Source: JALNZU01 sp964463695
Lineage (GTDB): Bacteria; Bacteroidota; Bacteroidia; Bacteroidales; F082
Direction: 5' to 3'
NCBI GenBank assembly: GCA_964463695.1
Contig: CAYXCZ010000013.1
Location: 36,688-100,687, forward strand
Length of the DNA: 64,000 nt
The translations under genes were made by a program, and so were the position numbers. How positions within the stretch are numbered: the first letter of the stretch is position 1; each line of letters begins with the position of its first letter. Below are positions 1 through 11,100 of the stretch, one piece after another. A model generated the notes under the pieces. That model was given only the letters and a program-made list of their open reading frames with translations, made no database searches and had not been told where the DNA came from.

Positions 1-626
1 ACGGCAAAAAAACCTCGCTTGCTGACCTTATTGTTCTGGGAGGTTGTGCAGCCATTGAACAGGCTGCCAAAGATGCCGGACATGACGTTTCTGTTCCGTT
101 TAGCCCCGGAAGGACAGATGCTTCACAAGAACAAACGGATGTAGAATCATTTGCAGTTCTTGAGCCTGTTGCTGATGGTTTCCGTAACTACTTAAAAAAC
201 AAATTCAGCGTATCAACAGAAGCATTACTCATCGACCGTGCTCAGCTTCTTACCCTCACAGCACCCGAGATGACGGTGCTTGTCGGTGGTTTAAGGGTTC
301 TGGACGCCAACTTCGATCACTCTAATAAGGGAGTTTTTACACATCGTCCGGGTATGCTCACCAACGATTTCTTCATAAACCTGCTCGATCTGGGTACCAC
401 ATGGAAAGCCAGCGATCATTCGGGAGAACTATTTGAAGGTCGCGACCGTGTTACAGGTCAGCCAAAATGGACAGCAACACGTGCTGACCTGATCTTTGGT
501 TCCAATGCCGAGTTGCGTGCGCTGGCAGAAGTTTACGCATCGGCTGATGGCCATCAAAAATTCGTGAACGACTTCATTGCTGCATGGAATAAAGTAATGA
601 ACCTGGATCGGTTTGATTTAGTTTAA
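1..626 (+). CDS. katG: Catalase-peroxidase, C-terminal part
   Basis: This is the 3' end of a heme catalase-peroxidase that removes H2O2; the gene enters the window already open, in the frame whose first full codon is at base 3. About 207 residues remain. They carry the family's C-terminal peroxidase-like domain: the LADLIVLGGCAAIEQAA segment, the PFSPGRTDASQEQTD stretch, the APEMTVLVGGLRVL segment, and the end with LRALAEVYASADG and a WNKVMNLDRFD tail. An internal ATG at 270 is not a start, because conserved KatG sequence continues upstream of it. The heme-binding N-terminal half lies outside the window. A strong terminator follows. Confidence 0.96.
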   Translation, partial: GKKTSLADLIVLGGCAAIEQAAKDAGHDVSVPFSPGRTDASQEQTDVESFAVLEPVADGFRNYLKNKFSVSTEALLIDRAQLLTLTAPEMTVLVGGLRVLDANFDHSNKGVFTHRPGMLTNDFFINLLDLGTTWKASDHSGELFEGRDRVTGQPKWTATRADLIFGSNAELRALAEVYASADGHQKFVNDFIAAWNKVMNLDRFDLV

Positions 627-641
627 AAAAAACGATTTCTT

Positions 642-674
642 AAAAGGTGGCTGGTTGATCCAGCCACCTTTTTT
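642..674 (+). terminator. Rho-independent terminator after katG
   Basis: A perfect 13-bp stem (642-654 with 660-672, AAAAGGTGGCTGG paired to its complement) encloses a 5-base loop and runs into a T tract. It lies 16 bases after the katG stop codon. Confidence 0.9.
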
Positions 675-836
675 GTTTAAACAGCTCCTGCAGAGGGTAT
701 AAATACCCGTTTGTTGGTATTACTCATCCTGTTTTAAAGCTATCCGACATACTTGAAATAACACGTTGTAAAGAGGCACAAATCAAAATAAACCTGTTGA
801 AATGCAACTGAAACACTATTTTGATGTTGAACATTG

Positions 837-844
837 TATATTTG
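837..844 (+). promoter_or_regulatory. Bacteroidota -7 promoter element
   Basis: TATATTTG fits the TAnnTTTG -7 consensus and lies 24 bases before the ATG at 868. It falls inside the longer reading frame that opens at 802, which argues that translation begins at 868. A TTTG at 820-823 is too close to act as a standard -33 element. Confidence 0.5.
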
Positions 845-867
845 TCCTGTTAGAAAAAATATTTACG

Positions 868-1278
868 ATGAAAAAACTTTCACTCATAGCTTTAGTCGCC
901 CTTGTTTTTTGGTTTTCTTCCTGCAATAAAACAGAGGAAAACGATCGTTTTGAACTTCTCACCGGTGCTTTATGGGCAAGTGACAGTCTGCTTGTTGATG
1001 GGCAGGATGCCAGCGGGCCCGGTGAAATTTTAGAAAAGTTTAAAGGTGAAGCAAAATTCAACCGTGATGCAACCGGCTATTTTGGCTCTTACACAGGTAA
1101 CTGGCGTTTTGCTGAGGACAGGACTCAAATTATTATCACCACCGACTCACTTCCAATTCCACTTGCCACCATTATTGATGAACTGAGCTCCACTTCGCTG
1201 CGCATTACAACAGCTTATCCAAGCCTCACCAATCCTGATGAAGACATGCATATCCGAATGACTTTTAATGCAAAATGA
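868..1278 (+). CDS. Small lipoprotein, lipocalin-like
   Basis: A 136-residue exported lipoprotein of unknown function. The chosen ATG gives a classic signal peptide (MKKLSLIALVALVFWFSSC) with the lipidated Cys at residue 19; the alternative upstream ATG at 802 would bury it. The mature part has a GxW-type start (TGALWASDSLLVDG), followed by a YTGNWRF segment and alternating beta-strand patterns, which resembles small lipocalin-like lipoproteins of Bacteroidota. Its last codon overlaps the start of the TonB-dependent receptor (ATGA overlap at 1275), so the two are translated together and probably act in the same uptake system. The ligand is not evident. Confidence 0.75.
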   Translation: MKKLSLIALVALVFWFSSCNKTEENDRFELLTGALWASDSLLVDGQDASGPGEILEKFKGEAKFNRDATGYFGSYTGNWRFAEDRTQIIITTDSLPIPLATIIDELSSTSLRITTAYPSLTNPDEDMHIRMTFNAK

Positions 1279-3527
1279 AACATCACAGGCGATTGTTTTA
1301 CCTTTTGCTGCTTATCCTTTGTAGTAATGCAGTCGTAGCCCAGGGATGGATTTCAGGTACGGTACGCGATCACCAAAACCAGACTAAAATACCTGGTGTA
1401 CTTGTCCTCATTCATCAAAATCAGGGCGTAACAACAAACGAATCTGGTTCATTCACAATTTGGTCCGAGAAGCCTCAGTGCACACTCACATTTCGTTACC
1501 TGGGCTTCAAAACAACACAAAAAACTGTTGCAATTGTTCCCGACGACACTCTTCGTATTGAAGTTGAACTTACACCTGAAGTTTTCGAAATGGATCAGGT
1601 AGTGGTAACAGCAAACCGAATTGAGCAGCGGCTTTCAGAACTCACCGTTTCGATGAGTGTCATAAAGCCAAAAATCATTGAAAACCAGCATATGGTTGAT
1701 GCTAAAGCACTTATTTCCCGAACACCCGGTATCGATATTCTTGATGGGCAAGCTTCCATCCGAGGCGGTAGCGGCTTTAGTTATGGAGCGGGAAGCCGCG
1801 TTCTGGCACTCATCGATGGTCTTCCGGTAATAGCACCTGACGCAGGCAATATCCGCTGGCAATATCTCCCGCTTGATAACATCAGTCAGATCGAGATCAT
1901 TAAGGGAGCATCATCAGTGGCTTATGGCTCTTCGGCACTAAATGGGGTAATCAATTTCCGTACTGCGGATGCTACAAGCGATCCGATCACGAAAGTTTAC
2001 CTGCAAGCAGGCATTTATGATCGTCCATCGAACAAAAACTGGAAATGGTGGAGCAGTCCGCGTCTCAATGCTACTGCGGGTTTCAGTCACTTGCAAAAAA
2101 AAGGCAATTCAGATTTTGGCTTTGGAGTAAACGGATTGACAGATAACGGTTACCGTAAATATAACGATGAAAAAGCAAGCCGTTTTCACTTCAAATGGAA
2201 ATATACGCATCCGCGCTTAAGTGGCCTTCGTTATGGTATTTCGATGAATGGAGGTTTAACCCGTAAAACTGATTTTGTGCTCTGGGACAATGCTGTAACG
2301 GGAGCGCTTATTCAAGATACAGCAACGGCAATAAGCATGGATGGTTCTTTTATTGCTTTCGATCCATTTATCAGCTGGAACAAAAAGTCAGGAGTCAGGC
2401 ATGATTTGCGTAGTCGCCTGCAACAAAGTATCAATAGTTTTCCAACATCAGAACAAAACAACAGTACAGCCCGCTCGGCTTATTTTAGTTATGAAGCCTT
2501 TATTCCATTGTTTTCGTGGTTGAAGGCACAAGCAGGACTTTCGCAGCAATCGGCTCAAATTGTCTCCAACTTCCATGGAAACCACAATTCACTGAACGCA
2601 GGGGCATTTCTTCAACTTGAATCACAGCCTGCAGAAAACTTACAACTTGTTGGAGGATTACGTGTTGAGTATAATTCTATTGATGGCGACAATGAAAACA
2701 TTGTCCCACTTTTTCGGGCAGGACTGAATTACAGGATAGCAACGCTTACTTTCCTGCGCACATCCTTTGGACAGGGATTCAGATACCCTTCGATTGCTGA
2801 GCGTCATGCTTCTACCACTCTAGGTGCAGTCAAAATCTTTCCCAACCTTTTCATTGAGCCCGAGTCGGGATGGAATGCTGAAGCAGGATTGAGGCAGGGT
2901 TTCAAAAGTGGAATGCTGACTGGTCAGCTGGATGTGGCACTTTTTTATATGCAAAACAAAAATATGATCGAGTATCTTTTTGGAATCTATGCAAACCCCG
3001 GAGATGATAATTTCAGCTTTGGCTTCAAGGCTACCAATATTGAAGCTGCACGCATTTATGGTGTTGAAACAGAAGGAATGTTAGCCATTCAATCAGGCAA
3101 TATCAGGCATCAGCTTAGCGGAGGATATACCTATCTCATTCCTGTTGAGTACAATGTATATACAGGTAAAAATACAGAGCTCTTCCTTAAATACCGACGC
3201 AAACACAGTGCTAAATTAAATTGGGAAGCTGAATATCGCAGATTTCAGCCTGGTATCAGCATCAACTGGCAATCGAAAATGCTTCGTATTGACGACGTGT
3301 TTTTGAATGAATTAACCCGGGAAGGCTTGTTACCAGGTTTTTATGATTACTGGCAAACAGGAAATAATGCTGTTTTTGTTGCCGATGTTTGGATTGGTTA
3401 TAAACTTACACCGGCGATGCGTTTATCTTTCATGATAAAAAATGTCACCAACGAAGAGTATTTAGGCCGTCCGGGTGACATACAGCCACACCGCAATTAT
3501 AGCTTAAGGCTTTCGTGGGGGATATAA
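1275..3527 (+). CDS. TonB-dependent outer membrane receptor
   Basis: A 750-residue outer membrane gated channel for high-affinity import of an unidentified ligand. In order: signal peptide (residues 1-22, ending VVAQG); a carboxypeptidase-regulatory-like beta-sandwich (about 24-110, GTVRDHQNQTKIPGVLV); a TonB box-like region and plug domain (about 110-225, with VVVTANRIEQRLSEL and SIRGGSGFSYGAGSRVLALIDG); then a 22-strand barrel ending in an aromatic terminal strand (NYSLRLSWGI). It lacks the length and SusD partner of a SusC-type glycan importer. Size and the plug signature fit receptors for metal chelates or cobalamin, but no substrate can be read from sequence. Coupled to the upstream lipoprotein. 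Confidence 0.92.
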   Translation: MKHHRRLFYLLLLILCSNAVVAQGWISGTVRDHQNQTKIPGVLVLIHQNQGVTTNESGSFTIWSEKPQCTLTFRYLGFKTTQKTVAIVPDDTLRIEVELTPEVFEMDQVVVTANRIEQRLSELTVSMSVIKPKIIENQHMVDAKALISRTPGIDILDGQASIRGGSGFSYGAGSRVLALIDGLPVIAPDAGNIRWQYLPLDNISQIEIIKGASSVAYGSSALNGVINFRTADATSDPITKVYLQAGIYDRPSNKNWKWWSSPRLNATAGFSHLQKKGNSDFGFGVNGLTDNGYRKYNDEKASRFHFKWKYTHPRLSGLRYGISMNGGLTRKTDFVLWDNAVTGALIQDTATAISMDGSFIAFDPFISWNKKSGVRHDLRSRLQQSINSFPTSEQNNSTARSAYFSYEAFIPLFSWLKAQAGLSQQSAQIVSNFHGNHNSLNAGAFLQLESQPAENLQLVGGLRVEYNSIDGDNENIVPLFRAGLNYRIATLTFLRTSFGQGFRYPSIAERHASTTLGAVKIFPNLFIEPESGWNAEAGLRQGFKSGMLTGQLDVALFYMQNKNMIEYLFGIYANPGDDNFSFGFKATNIEAARIYGVETEGMLAIQSGNIRHQLSGGYTYLIPVEYNVYTGKNTELFLKYRRKHSAKLNWEAEYRRFQPGISINWQSKMLRIDDVFLNELTREGLLPGFYDYWQTGNNAVFVADVWIGYKLTPAMRLSFMIKNVTNEEYLGRPGDIQPHRNYSLRLSWGI

Positions 3528-3551
3528 AAAAAGCGCCCCTAGGGACGCTTT
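3526..3551 (-). terminator. Terminator between receptor gene and tonB
   Basis: AAAGCGCCCCT pairs with AGGGACGCTTT with one mismatch (3530-3551). On the minus strand the hairpin is followed by a run of seven T, so it fits best as the tonB terminator. It could also slow transcription of the convergent receptor gene. Confidence 0.7.
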
Positions 3552-3573
3552 GAATATTTTAGAAGCAAGTTTT

Positions 3574-4248
3574 CTACTGTAGTGTAAAACGAACGGGTAA
3601 GTTAAATGAAACCCTCACTGCTTTACCGCGCTGACGACCTGGTGTCCATTTAGGCATGGTTTCAACAACACGAATAGCTTCTTCGTCGCAACCTCCGCCA
3701 ATACCGCGAAGCACTTTAACATTTGAAACAGAGCCGTTAGGTTCCACAACAAAGTTAACGAACACCCTTCCCTGAATGCCACTTTCGCGAGCCATAGGAG
3801 GATATTTGATATTCTTTGCAATGAATATCATCATTTGCTCAGCTCCACCCGGAAATTCGGGCATGGACTCAACAACGGTGAAAATTTCTGTTTCAACGAC
3901 TTCTTCTTCCTCACGAACCGGTGGTACGTAAACTTCGATAGCCACTTTCTGGTCAACTTCCACGTCAATCTTAACGTCTTCTACTTCCACGTCATCTTCT
4001 ACAATCTGAAGCACGGTAACTTGTGCTGGTGGCGGTGGTGGTGGTGGTTTAACGTTTTGCTCGGTAATCGGGACAATTTCTTCAGGAATGTCTTCGACCA
4101 CACGCTGTGCAAGATTGAGTGTACGCTTGTCATAACTCTTGTATTCAAAAGCAAATAATACAATTGCTAATGCCAAGACAAGGCCTATCTGCGTGAAAAT
4201 AGTGCGCTTACTTTCAAGATCTGCTCTGGATGATTTTTTTATTTCCAT
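3574..4248 (-). CDS. tonB: TonB energy transducer
   Basis: A 224-residue periplasm-spanning protein that passes proton-motive force from ExbBD to outer membrane receptors. It has a short cytoplasmic N-terminus, one membrane helix (about residues 17-35), a proline-rich spacer with seven consecutive Pro (68-74) followed by an acidic Val/Glu-rich stretch, and a C-terminal TonB domain (about 130-224: FPGGAEQMMIFIAKNIKYPP, VNFVVEPNGSVSNVKVLRG, MPKWTPGRQRGKAVRV). This is the common Bacteroidota form, in which the TonB domain carries the extra GGGCDEEAIR insert. It is convergent with a TonB-dependent receptor. exbB and exbD are not in the window. Confidence 0.93.
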   Translation of the reverse strand: MEIKKSSRADLESKRTIFTQIGLVLALAIVLFAFEYKSYDKRTLNLAQRVVEDIPEEIVPITEQNVKPPPPPPPAQVTVLQIVEDDVEVEDVKIDVEVDQKVAIEVYVPPVREEEEVVETEIFTVVESMPEFPGGAEQMMIFIAKNIKYPPMARESGIQGRVFVNFVVEPNGSVSNVKVLRGIGGGCDEEAIRVVETMPKWTPGRQRGKAVRVSFNLPVRFTLQ

Positions 4249-4313
4249 AGTTTTATCTGGCTAAATGTTTTCGCTAGTGCAAATAACGGGGCTAAATTAA
4301 TAATTATTCAGTC

Positions 4314-4718
4314 TTAGCGTTTTCGATTTTGATTATTTTTTTGAATAATCAGCACAAACAACACAAAACCGCTAAAAGTTCCGGTCATATTTGCGAAAAA
4401 GTCGAAGATGTTTCCGTGTCTTCCTACAAAAACGAAGGCTTGTAAAATTTCTGTCAAGCCACCGTAGAAGGTTCCGCTAATTAACACAAAACTAATCAAA
4501 GAACGTTTTTTCGATTCAAAATATTGCTGTCGGTTACTCCATAACATTAAGAATGACAAGATACCAAACAACAATAAGTGTACCACTTTATCAGGGGAGA
4601 GCCAATCCCAGAAACTAACAATCTGAGGAAAATAACTTCCCGGAAGTCCTGTAAGTAATAGGATCATTGATGCCCATAAAATGGGAGGCCAGTTCCTAAG
4701 CAGGACATTACTTTTCAT
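4314..4718 (-). CDS. VanZ-like family membrane protein
   Basis: A 134-residue inner membrane protein with four predicted helices. VanZ-family marks are the PDKVVHLLLFGILSFLML segment near residues 44-61 and the second half GGLTEILQAFVFVGRHG followed by DFFANMTGTFSG. The family is named after a teicoplanin-resistance protein, but most members are housekeeping genes of unknown function, so no resistance role is implied here. It lies 11 bases downstream of gcvH and 65 bases upstream of tonB in what looks like one minus-strand transcription unit with sprA. Confidence 0.85.
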   Translation of the reverse strand: MKSNVLLRNWPPILWASMILLLTGLPGSYFPQIVSFWDWLSPDKVVHLLLFGILSFLMLWSNRQQYFESKKRSLISFVLISGTFYGGLTEILQAFVFVGRHGNIFDFFANMTGTFSGFVLFVLIIQKNNQNRKR

Positions 4719-4729
4719 ACACCTGAAGA

Positions 4730-5110
4730 TTATCCTTCGATCAAAGCTGAATAGGCTGCTGCGTCTAACAAATCAGCGAGTTGATCCGTGTTGGTGATAT
4801 CCACCTCAACGATCCAGCCTTCGCCATAAGGATCTTTATTGATAAGTTCCGGTGTATCTATTAATGCTTCGTTGAACTCTGTAATAGTAGCTCCAATTGG
4901 CATAAAAAGGTCGGAAACTGTCTTTACAGCTTCGATAGTGCCAAATGTTTCGCCTTCTTCGAGGGTTTCGTCAACTGTTTCGACTTCAACGAAAACGATG
5001 TCGCCTAGTTCTTTTTGTGCAAATTCGGTGATACCTACAACGCCCTTACTTCCGGAAACACGAATCCATTCATGGTCTTTTGTGTACTTGAGGTCAGATG
5101 GAATATTCAT
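4730..5110 (-). CDS. gcvH: Glycine cleavage system H protein
   Basis: A 126-residue lipoyl carrier that shuttles the aminomethyl group between the P, T and L proteins of the glycine cleavage system. The lipoylated lysine is K63 in the EAVKTVS motif, with the N-terminal KYTKDHEWIRV signature and the FGTIE approach strand in the expected places; length matches the family (about 125-130). gcvP, gcvT and lpd are not nearby. A -7 promoter box at 5136-5143 lies 25 bases upstream of the start, so it can be transcribed on its own as well as from read-through of sprA. Confidence 0.97.
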   Translation of the reverse strand: MNIPSDLKYTKDHEWIRVSGSKGVVGITEFAQKELGDIVFVEVETVDETLEEGETFGTIEAVKTVSDLFMPIGATITEFNEALIDTPELINKDPYGEGWIVEVDITNTDQLADLLDAAAYSALIEG

Positions 5111-5135
5111 TTTTTATAATTTTGAGTTTAGGGGT

Positions 5136-5143
5136 CAAATTTA
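5136..5143 (-). promoter_or_regulatory. -7 promoter element of gcvH
   Basis: On the minus strand this reads TAAATTTG (TAnnTTTG consensus), 25 bases before the gcvH start. No clear -33 TTTG was found at the usual spacing. Confidence 0.45.
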
Positions 5144-5199
5144 TACTATTTATGTGTTTTGCCGACAGGCTTTTCTAAAATATATAGATTCCAAATAGT

Positions 5200-8100
5200 T
5201 TATTGAGCCAGGTTGAAACGCATCGTAACGCCAGCAAAGGTGTTTGAATTTCTAAATTGAGAAGAAACAAACGGATCAGACATATCCCTTTTGAAGAAAG
5301 CCTGAAGGTTAAACCTGTTGCTGATCATATAATCGGCAGTAAAATAGAGATTCGTTTTGTACTGACCGGCAGAAATCTGACTATTGCGTTCATCGAGCCG
5401 GCGCAGGGTTGTGACATCAGTTCGGAAACCAAGATCAAGTTTCAAAACAAGGTCGTTGCTCGAACGGGTACCTTTTCCGCCAGTTATGGATGAAATGATC
5501 AAAGCGAGGTTTTTAATACGATAACCGGCACCTAAAATGAGTTCTTGTCCTACAACTTCTGTTAATTGGTTATTGATGAAACTCATGGTTAGATTACGTT
5601 GCTTTTTAAACTCCATACGTGCCGTGATGCTATTATGCAAACCAACATCAATACCGATGAGAGGAGAAAATTGTTCGGTTATAACAACCTGACCCATATC
5701 ATATTTACCTATAAAAATATTACTGTTTTTGTTGGTCTTAGTAAGGTCATTCGGGTCAAAATCAACATTTGTTTTCCAGGAATTGATACTATAGGTTGAA
5801 CGGTAGGCATGGGTTATATTCACAGTTTTAAACAGCTTTTGCACCGCAGGAACATTTGTCAGTCCATTATAGGTAAGTGTCCAGTTAGGAATTGGGATAC
5901 GCGGGAACGGATTCAGGCTGACGCCTCGTGCATCAATGCCTTTATAAGCCGACACAAAAGAGTATAGCACAACTTCTTGTGAAATAGCTCCATAACCAAA
6001 CGGATAATAATCATTTCCAACAGTGTCATACACATATTGTTCCCCTTCGGCAACCCATTGAGGATTTTCGTAGGCTAAACGATCAGCAACAGTTTTTCGA
6101 TTGGCTAGCAATTGATCGAAAAGGGCCGATTCTTCATTTTTGCCAGCTTTGTTAAAAGAAGTTTTCAACAGGCCATATGATGTACTAAAGTTACCTGCTT
6201 CAACAGGAGAAAATGAGTTGAAAACCCCGTTTGAATCGGCTCTGAAATACTCTGAAAAATTCAACGCTGTGGTGCGATCACCATTGACATCAATTCTTAA
6301 ACCGGGGACAGGTTCAATATTCACCCTGTAACCAAATGTTTCCGTTCGTTTTTTCGCATATGCCTGATTGATAAGTGAGTCGGTAGAGAGCCAGTTATTA
6401 GCAATAGCTGTATTCCGGATATCGGCTTCACTGCCTAAAACGAAACCAATTCCAGGAGCTGAATTAGCAAAAGTTACACCAAATAAGTCGGGCTCAGGCT
6501 TAAAACCGGGGATGTACACACCATTGTTTTGAGTGTAGGTGATATTTCCGCGTTTTACACTCATTGCAAGCTTTAATATCTGATCTCCAACCAGTTTGAA
6601 ATAATTGACTGAAGGTTTTTTATTGGTAGTATCGGCGACACTTGCTTCCTCAGGTTTTTCGGGCTCTGGTTTGCCTCCCGGCCTTGCAGCACCTGGACGA
6701 GGCATTGCGCCTGCACCCCTTCCTTGAGGTCTCTTTGGGGTATTCAATTTTTGAAGGTATCCAACTTTGTTATAAAGGCGCAAGAAATCAACGCTTCCAT
6801 TTAGCTGCTTGGTGTTTTGATTTTCGATGCTGTTTCCAATTCGTTCCTGAACCGAAAGTGGTGAGGCTGTCCAGGTGTACATACCCTGATATCCAGCTGA
6901 TGCACTCATCCAGTTCAATAAAGGAATTTTATTTATTGGAATGGTATAGTTGACTTTGATCATCTGGTTGAATCGGGTTTTCCTACCCAAATCGAGGATA
7001 TTGTTCCAGATGGTATCTCTGTTCATATTGAAGGCCTCCGAACCACGGTCGGGATTTCCTGCAGGCTCATACACATAGGCATTTGCACCAGCAGAATAGT
7101 CGAAAGTGATGGAACGGGTGAGGTCAAATTTGAAGTCATAATTACGTGACCAGGTCCATTGCTTGGCATAAATAGGATAGGTGATGATATCACCCTCGCT
7201 CTTGTTACGGTATTTCTTTTCGTTGTTTTGACGGTTCATCTCGGTGCGGAACGCCAAATTGCGAGGCATGTAGAAGAAGTTGATATCTTTAATGAGCTGC
7301 ATATAAGGTTTTGATGCCCATTTTGCTTTCGAAAATGGCTGAACATTGGCCGGAGTAGTGTTAAAATTAAAGCCTAAACCACCTCTGTAAAGTAAACGTT
7401 TGTCGTATTCCACATCGATATTTCGCTGATATAACTCACTGTAGGAGTAGGAGAAATTCCAGTTTTCGATATCATAAATACGTGACTTTGTTTGATTGCC
7501 CACTTTTTCCTTACGCACGTTCACAAAGTTGATGTTTTTGCGCATAGTAAAGTCGTTTGTCAGGCCTTTGACAGAGTCCTGTTCAGCACGTGTTTCAAAG
7601 GAATTTATAAAATCACTTTGCTTTACATCAGGGTCAAGAGGATTATACTCAGGTTTTATATGCGTTTCGCCATAATCAAAGTGCATAGGCAACTTGATAC
7701 CGGCTGTTTCAGGAAGCAATTTTCCGAGATCAATATCTGTAGCAATATCAAAGGTTGTAGCTGTTTCGAGCGGAGTTTCATTCACTTTCATTTCAAGGCT
7801 TCCAAAACCAGAAGTAGTATGAGCTCCTGAAACGACGACCCTTCCAAGGTCGGCCAAAATGGTTTCAACACGTGCTGTTGCTGCCCATCCGCCTTCATTT
7901 TTAAAGTCAGTCACGCGCAATTCGTTGATCCAAATGACAGCGCTTTTTGCTTCACCGTCATCCTCACTCGTGATATTGAGTCGTTTAGGGTTACGAACAC
8001 CTATCATAATACCTTTTACGTCGCTAATATTCGGACTACCAATTACTTTAATCTTGTGATCACCAACCTTTTCCACGTAGGGATAGTTAAGACGAATATC

Positions 8101-11100
8101 AGAGTTAGGATTCCTCATGGCATTGTTACGGTTTTCCTTCACTTTCACAAGCTCTTCGAGGTCGATATCGAAATTATTGGCTTCCGGCCAAATCGCCTCA
8201 GCATTGGTGTAGGCAGTGCCCCAGGGTGTAAAGGACAGCGGTATTTCGTATTCGTAATAATTTTCAGTAAAATCAGCACCAATTCTGATGAAAGTAGTCA
8301 TCTCACCATACTCCAAATCCTGCTCCTCGAAAAGTTTTTCGGCATGCACATACATTTTCAGTTTCTTATAATGCCTGAAATCGAACTCGGTTGTTTTGTA
8401 AGCAGCTTTGGCATCACCATCAAGCAAATTAACCACTGTAAACTGCATCGCTTGTTCGTTCAGCTGAACGAGGCTTGTGGTTCCATAATTGGTCTCACGG
8501 TCGATACCTGGTGGAATCACATAAGGGATAGGATCGCGGCGTCCGTTCTCTTCGATGTTTACAGCAGAAATATCAAACTTGGTTAAATTTGGATCATCGT
8601 TAACAATATATTCACCGGCTGAAAGCAAATTTTGACGGTATTTACGCCATTCGCCTCTAACCAGTTCAAGAGTCGCGAAACGGGCAACAACAGGTTTTTC
8701 GAAGCCCCGCATATACATACGGATAAAACGTATCGACCGAAAATCCTGAATGTTTCCAACAACTTTTTCAGGTTGGCTGATAGGTATTCTGAACTGATAC
8801 CATTTTACTTCGCCAACACCTCCATCTGCAAGAGGTATAGCAGTAGCTTCATGAATATCAGCAATATAACTTTCGCCAATTTTCATATTGTCGGGATCAA
8901 GTTTAATCCTATACTGAAAGTAACGCTCAGCCTCACTCAGGGTATTGTCGCGATTGATATCCTCCACGTTGGGAGTTGAGCTTCCGCTTGTTGGATAGGA
9001 TTCCTGATTCTGATCATCGGTAGGTGAGTTACCATCAGGGCCGTTAAAGTTTTTATAGCGTTCCAGAACACTGCTGTAACGCGAATCGCTGTCGAGATTT
9101 GAACCTCTGAAATACTGGAAATTATCACCCGAAGGGTCGGCCTCAGCCAATGTATAGGCAATAGAGTTTTCACCATGTTCCTGACGTACAAAGTCGAGAA
9201 AAGCAGCATGGAACGTCTTTTCATCAATAGTACTCAGACCATCATAACCAACATCCTGAAAAGTTCTTGCCCCGGCAGTGTTACTAAAGGATTCAACCAG
9301 AGCTTGTAGGGTAGGAACGCGACCCCAAATAGTAGTGTCGACATTGATTACTGTTTCATTACTTGGAAGACCGTTTTCATAAAAGCGTCGTCCGTCGCGC
9401 AAGATATCTTCAGAAATATCACCAAGATTGATATAAAGTTCACCCCTGTTATCTGCTTCTTCAGCAAAAGGATCCATCATCCAGAACTCAATATATTCAA
9501 TATTAGTAGCCTCGAAATCAGTAGATTCAACACGGCGCATAATACCTCCCCAACGTGATGACGGATCGTTGAGTGTACCATCAGCGTTCATACCTGCTGA
9601 AAATGGCGTTGGCGTGATGTCGAAATTATAAGGGCCTCTTTCATCGGGATAATAAGCCATGTTTAAAACAGCAATATTTGAAGGAGTTCCCGAAGGAATT
9701 TCTTTGTTTGGAAACACTTCTGTTTCAAGAACCTGACGTACACTGTGTTTGCTTAGCTCCGTCTTATCCACATTGGATGGACGTAATGTTCCGTATTTAT
9801 CGTAAAACAGCGGGTCGATAATGTACCAGGCAAATTTTGCACGGTTTTTCCCATAGTCCAAGCCCGTTCCAGGTTGTGATTCAGGAAACAAATCTGATTG
9901 ACCCTGAGGGGTACTTGCCAAATACCATGTGCTCACCTGACGCAAATCGATTTTTGATTTAGCGCCCTCAAAATCATCAATATAAGAAGTTCCTGATTTG
10001 CCTACAGCCCTTGAATGCCCGGGTAGAAAATGAGCAAACTCGCCATCAACATTGATACGGGAAACCTGTTTTGTACTGAAGAAAGGTAGCTTATCAACCA
10101 TCTTTGTGAGCCAGATCGACTCACGGCGATAACTCATATCGAAACCATAAATGGTATTGGAAATGGGGTCGTCGCCGTAATTCACCTTTTGTGTCAAAGG
10201 TCGTTCGTGCAGGTTAAGCAAGGTAGCACCTACACGAAAATCCTTATTAAATTCGTGATCAACATGCAAGCCCATCATACGCTTTTGCTGCAAGCTGAAA
10301 AGTGAATTACTCTCAAGGGATATGTTTATTGGTGTACCCGAACTCATAATACCTTCATCAATAATTCGCACACGTCCAAGCGTATAATCCACCGTGTACT
10401 GTACATTTTCTGTCAGCGGCACTCCACCTGCAGTTACTGTTACCGAACCCTGAGGAACGTTAAGCGCATTGAGACTGATTTCACTGCCAGATTGTGATTT
10501 GTAATATCCTTCGAGAATATATTTATTCTTCTCGGGGTATTGCTCAGCACCTGATTTTGTGAGGGTATAGAGCGAATCGTATGCATACAAATTGGCCAGA
10601 TCGCTGTTATCAGGGAAAACTTTTTCTCTGATATATTTTCCAAACGGTTCAAGAACAGTGAAATAGATACGACCGTTTCCTGAATTAATTGTACCACCCG
10701 ATCGGGCAGCATCATCCATAAAATCGAAAACACCATCACCGGTGCTTACAGGGTTTCCCTGTTGATCAAGGTTATCCAAATTCAGCAAATGAATCAATGG
10801 AACACCTTTGACTGATTCGTCACCTTCAGTAAAATATCCGGTTGGGACACCATTTTGGTTACCAGAATAAAGGATATTGAATGTAAAGTCCTCTTTATTT
10901 ACCTGATAAGCCTTGATGGAATAAACGTTTTTCATCATCAGATCCCACATGGGCATGCGGGTGTTGAGTGAAGTTCCTTTCAGCAATTTAACCATCAAGC
11001 TGTTAGGGGCGTTGATACCACGGTCGGAAAATTCCCCCACCTGAAAAACGCTATCGTATCCAATCACTGTATACTGATAGGCAACTGCAAGCGTTTGATC

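Noticed and set aside
4020..4060. GGTGGT-type microsatellite
   Set aside because: It encodes the seven-proline spacer of TonB, a normal feature of that protein.
4314..4718. Teicoplanin resistance role for the VanZ-like gene
   Set aside because: The family is mostly housekeeping, and no other vancomycin-type genes are present.
8056..8586. Plus-strand open frame of about 176 codons within sprA
   Set aside because: It lies wholly inside sprA on the opposite strand, has no promoter and no recognisable motif.
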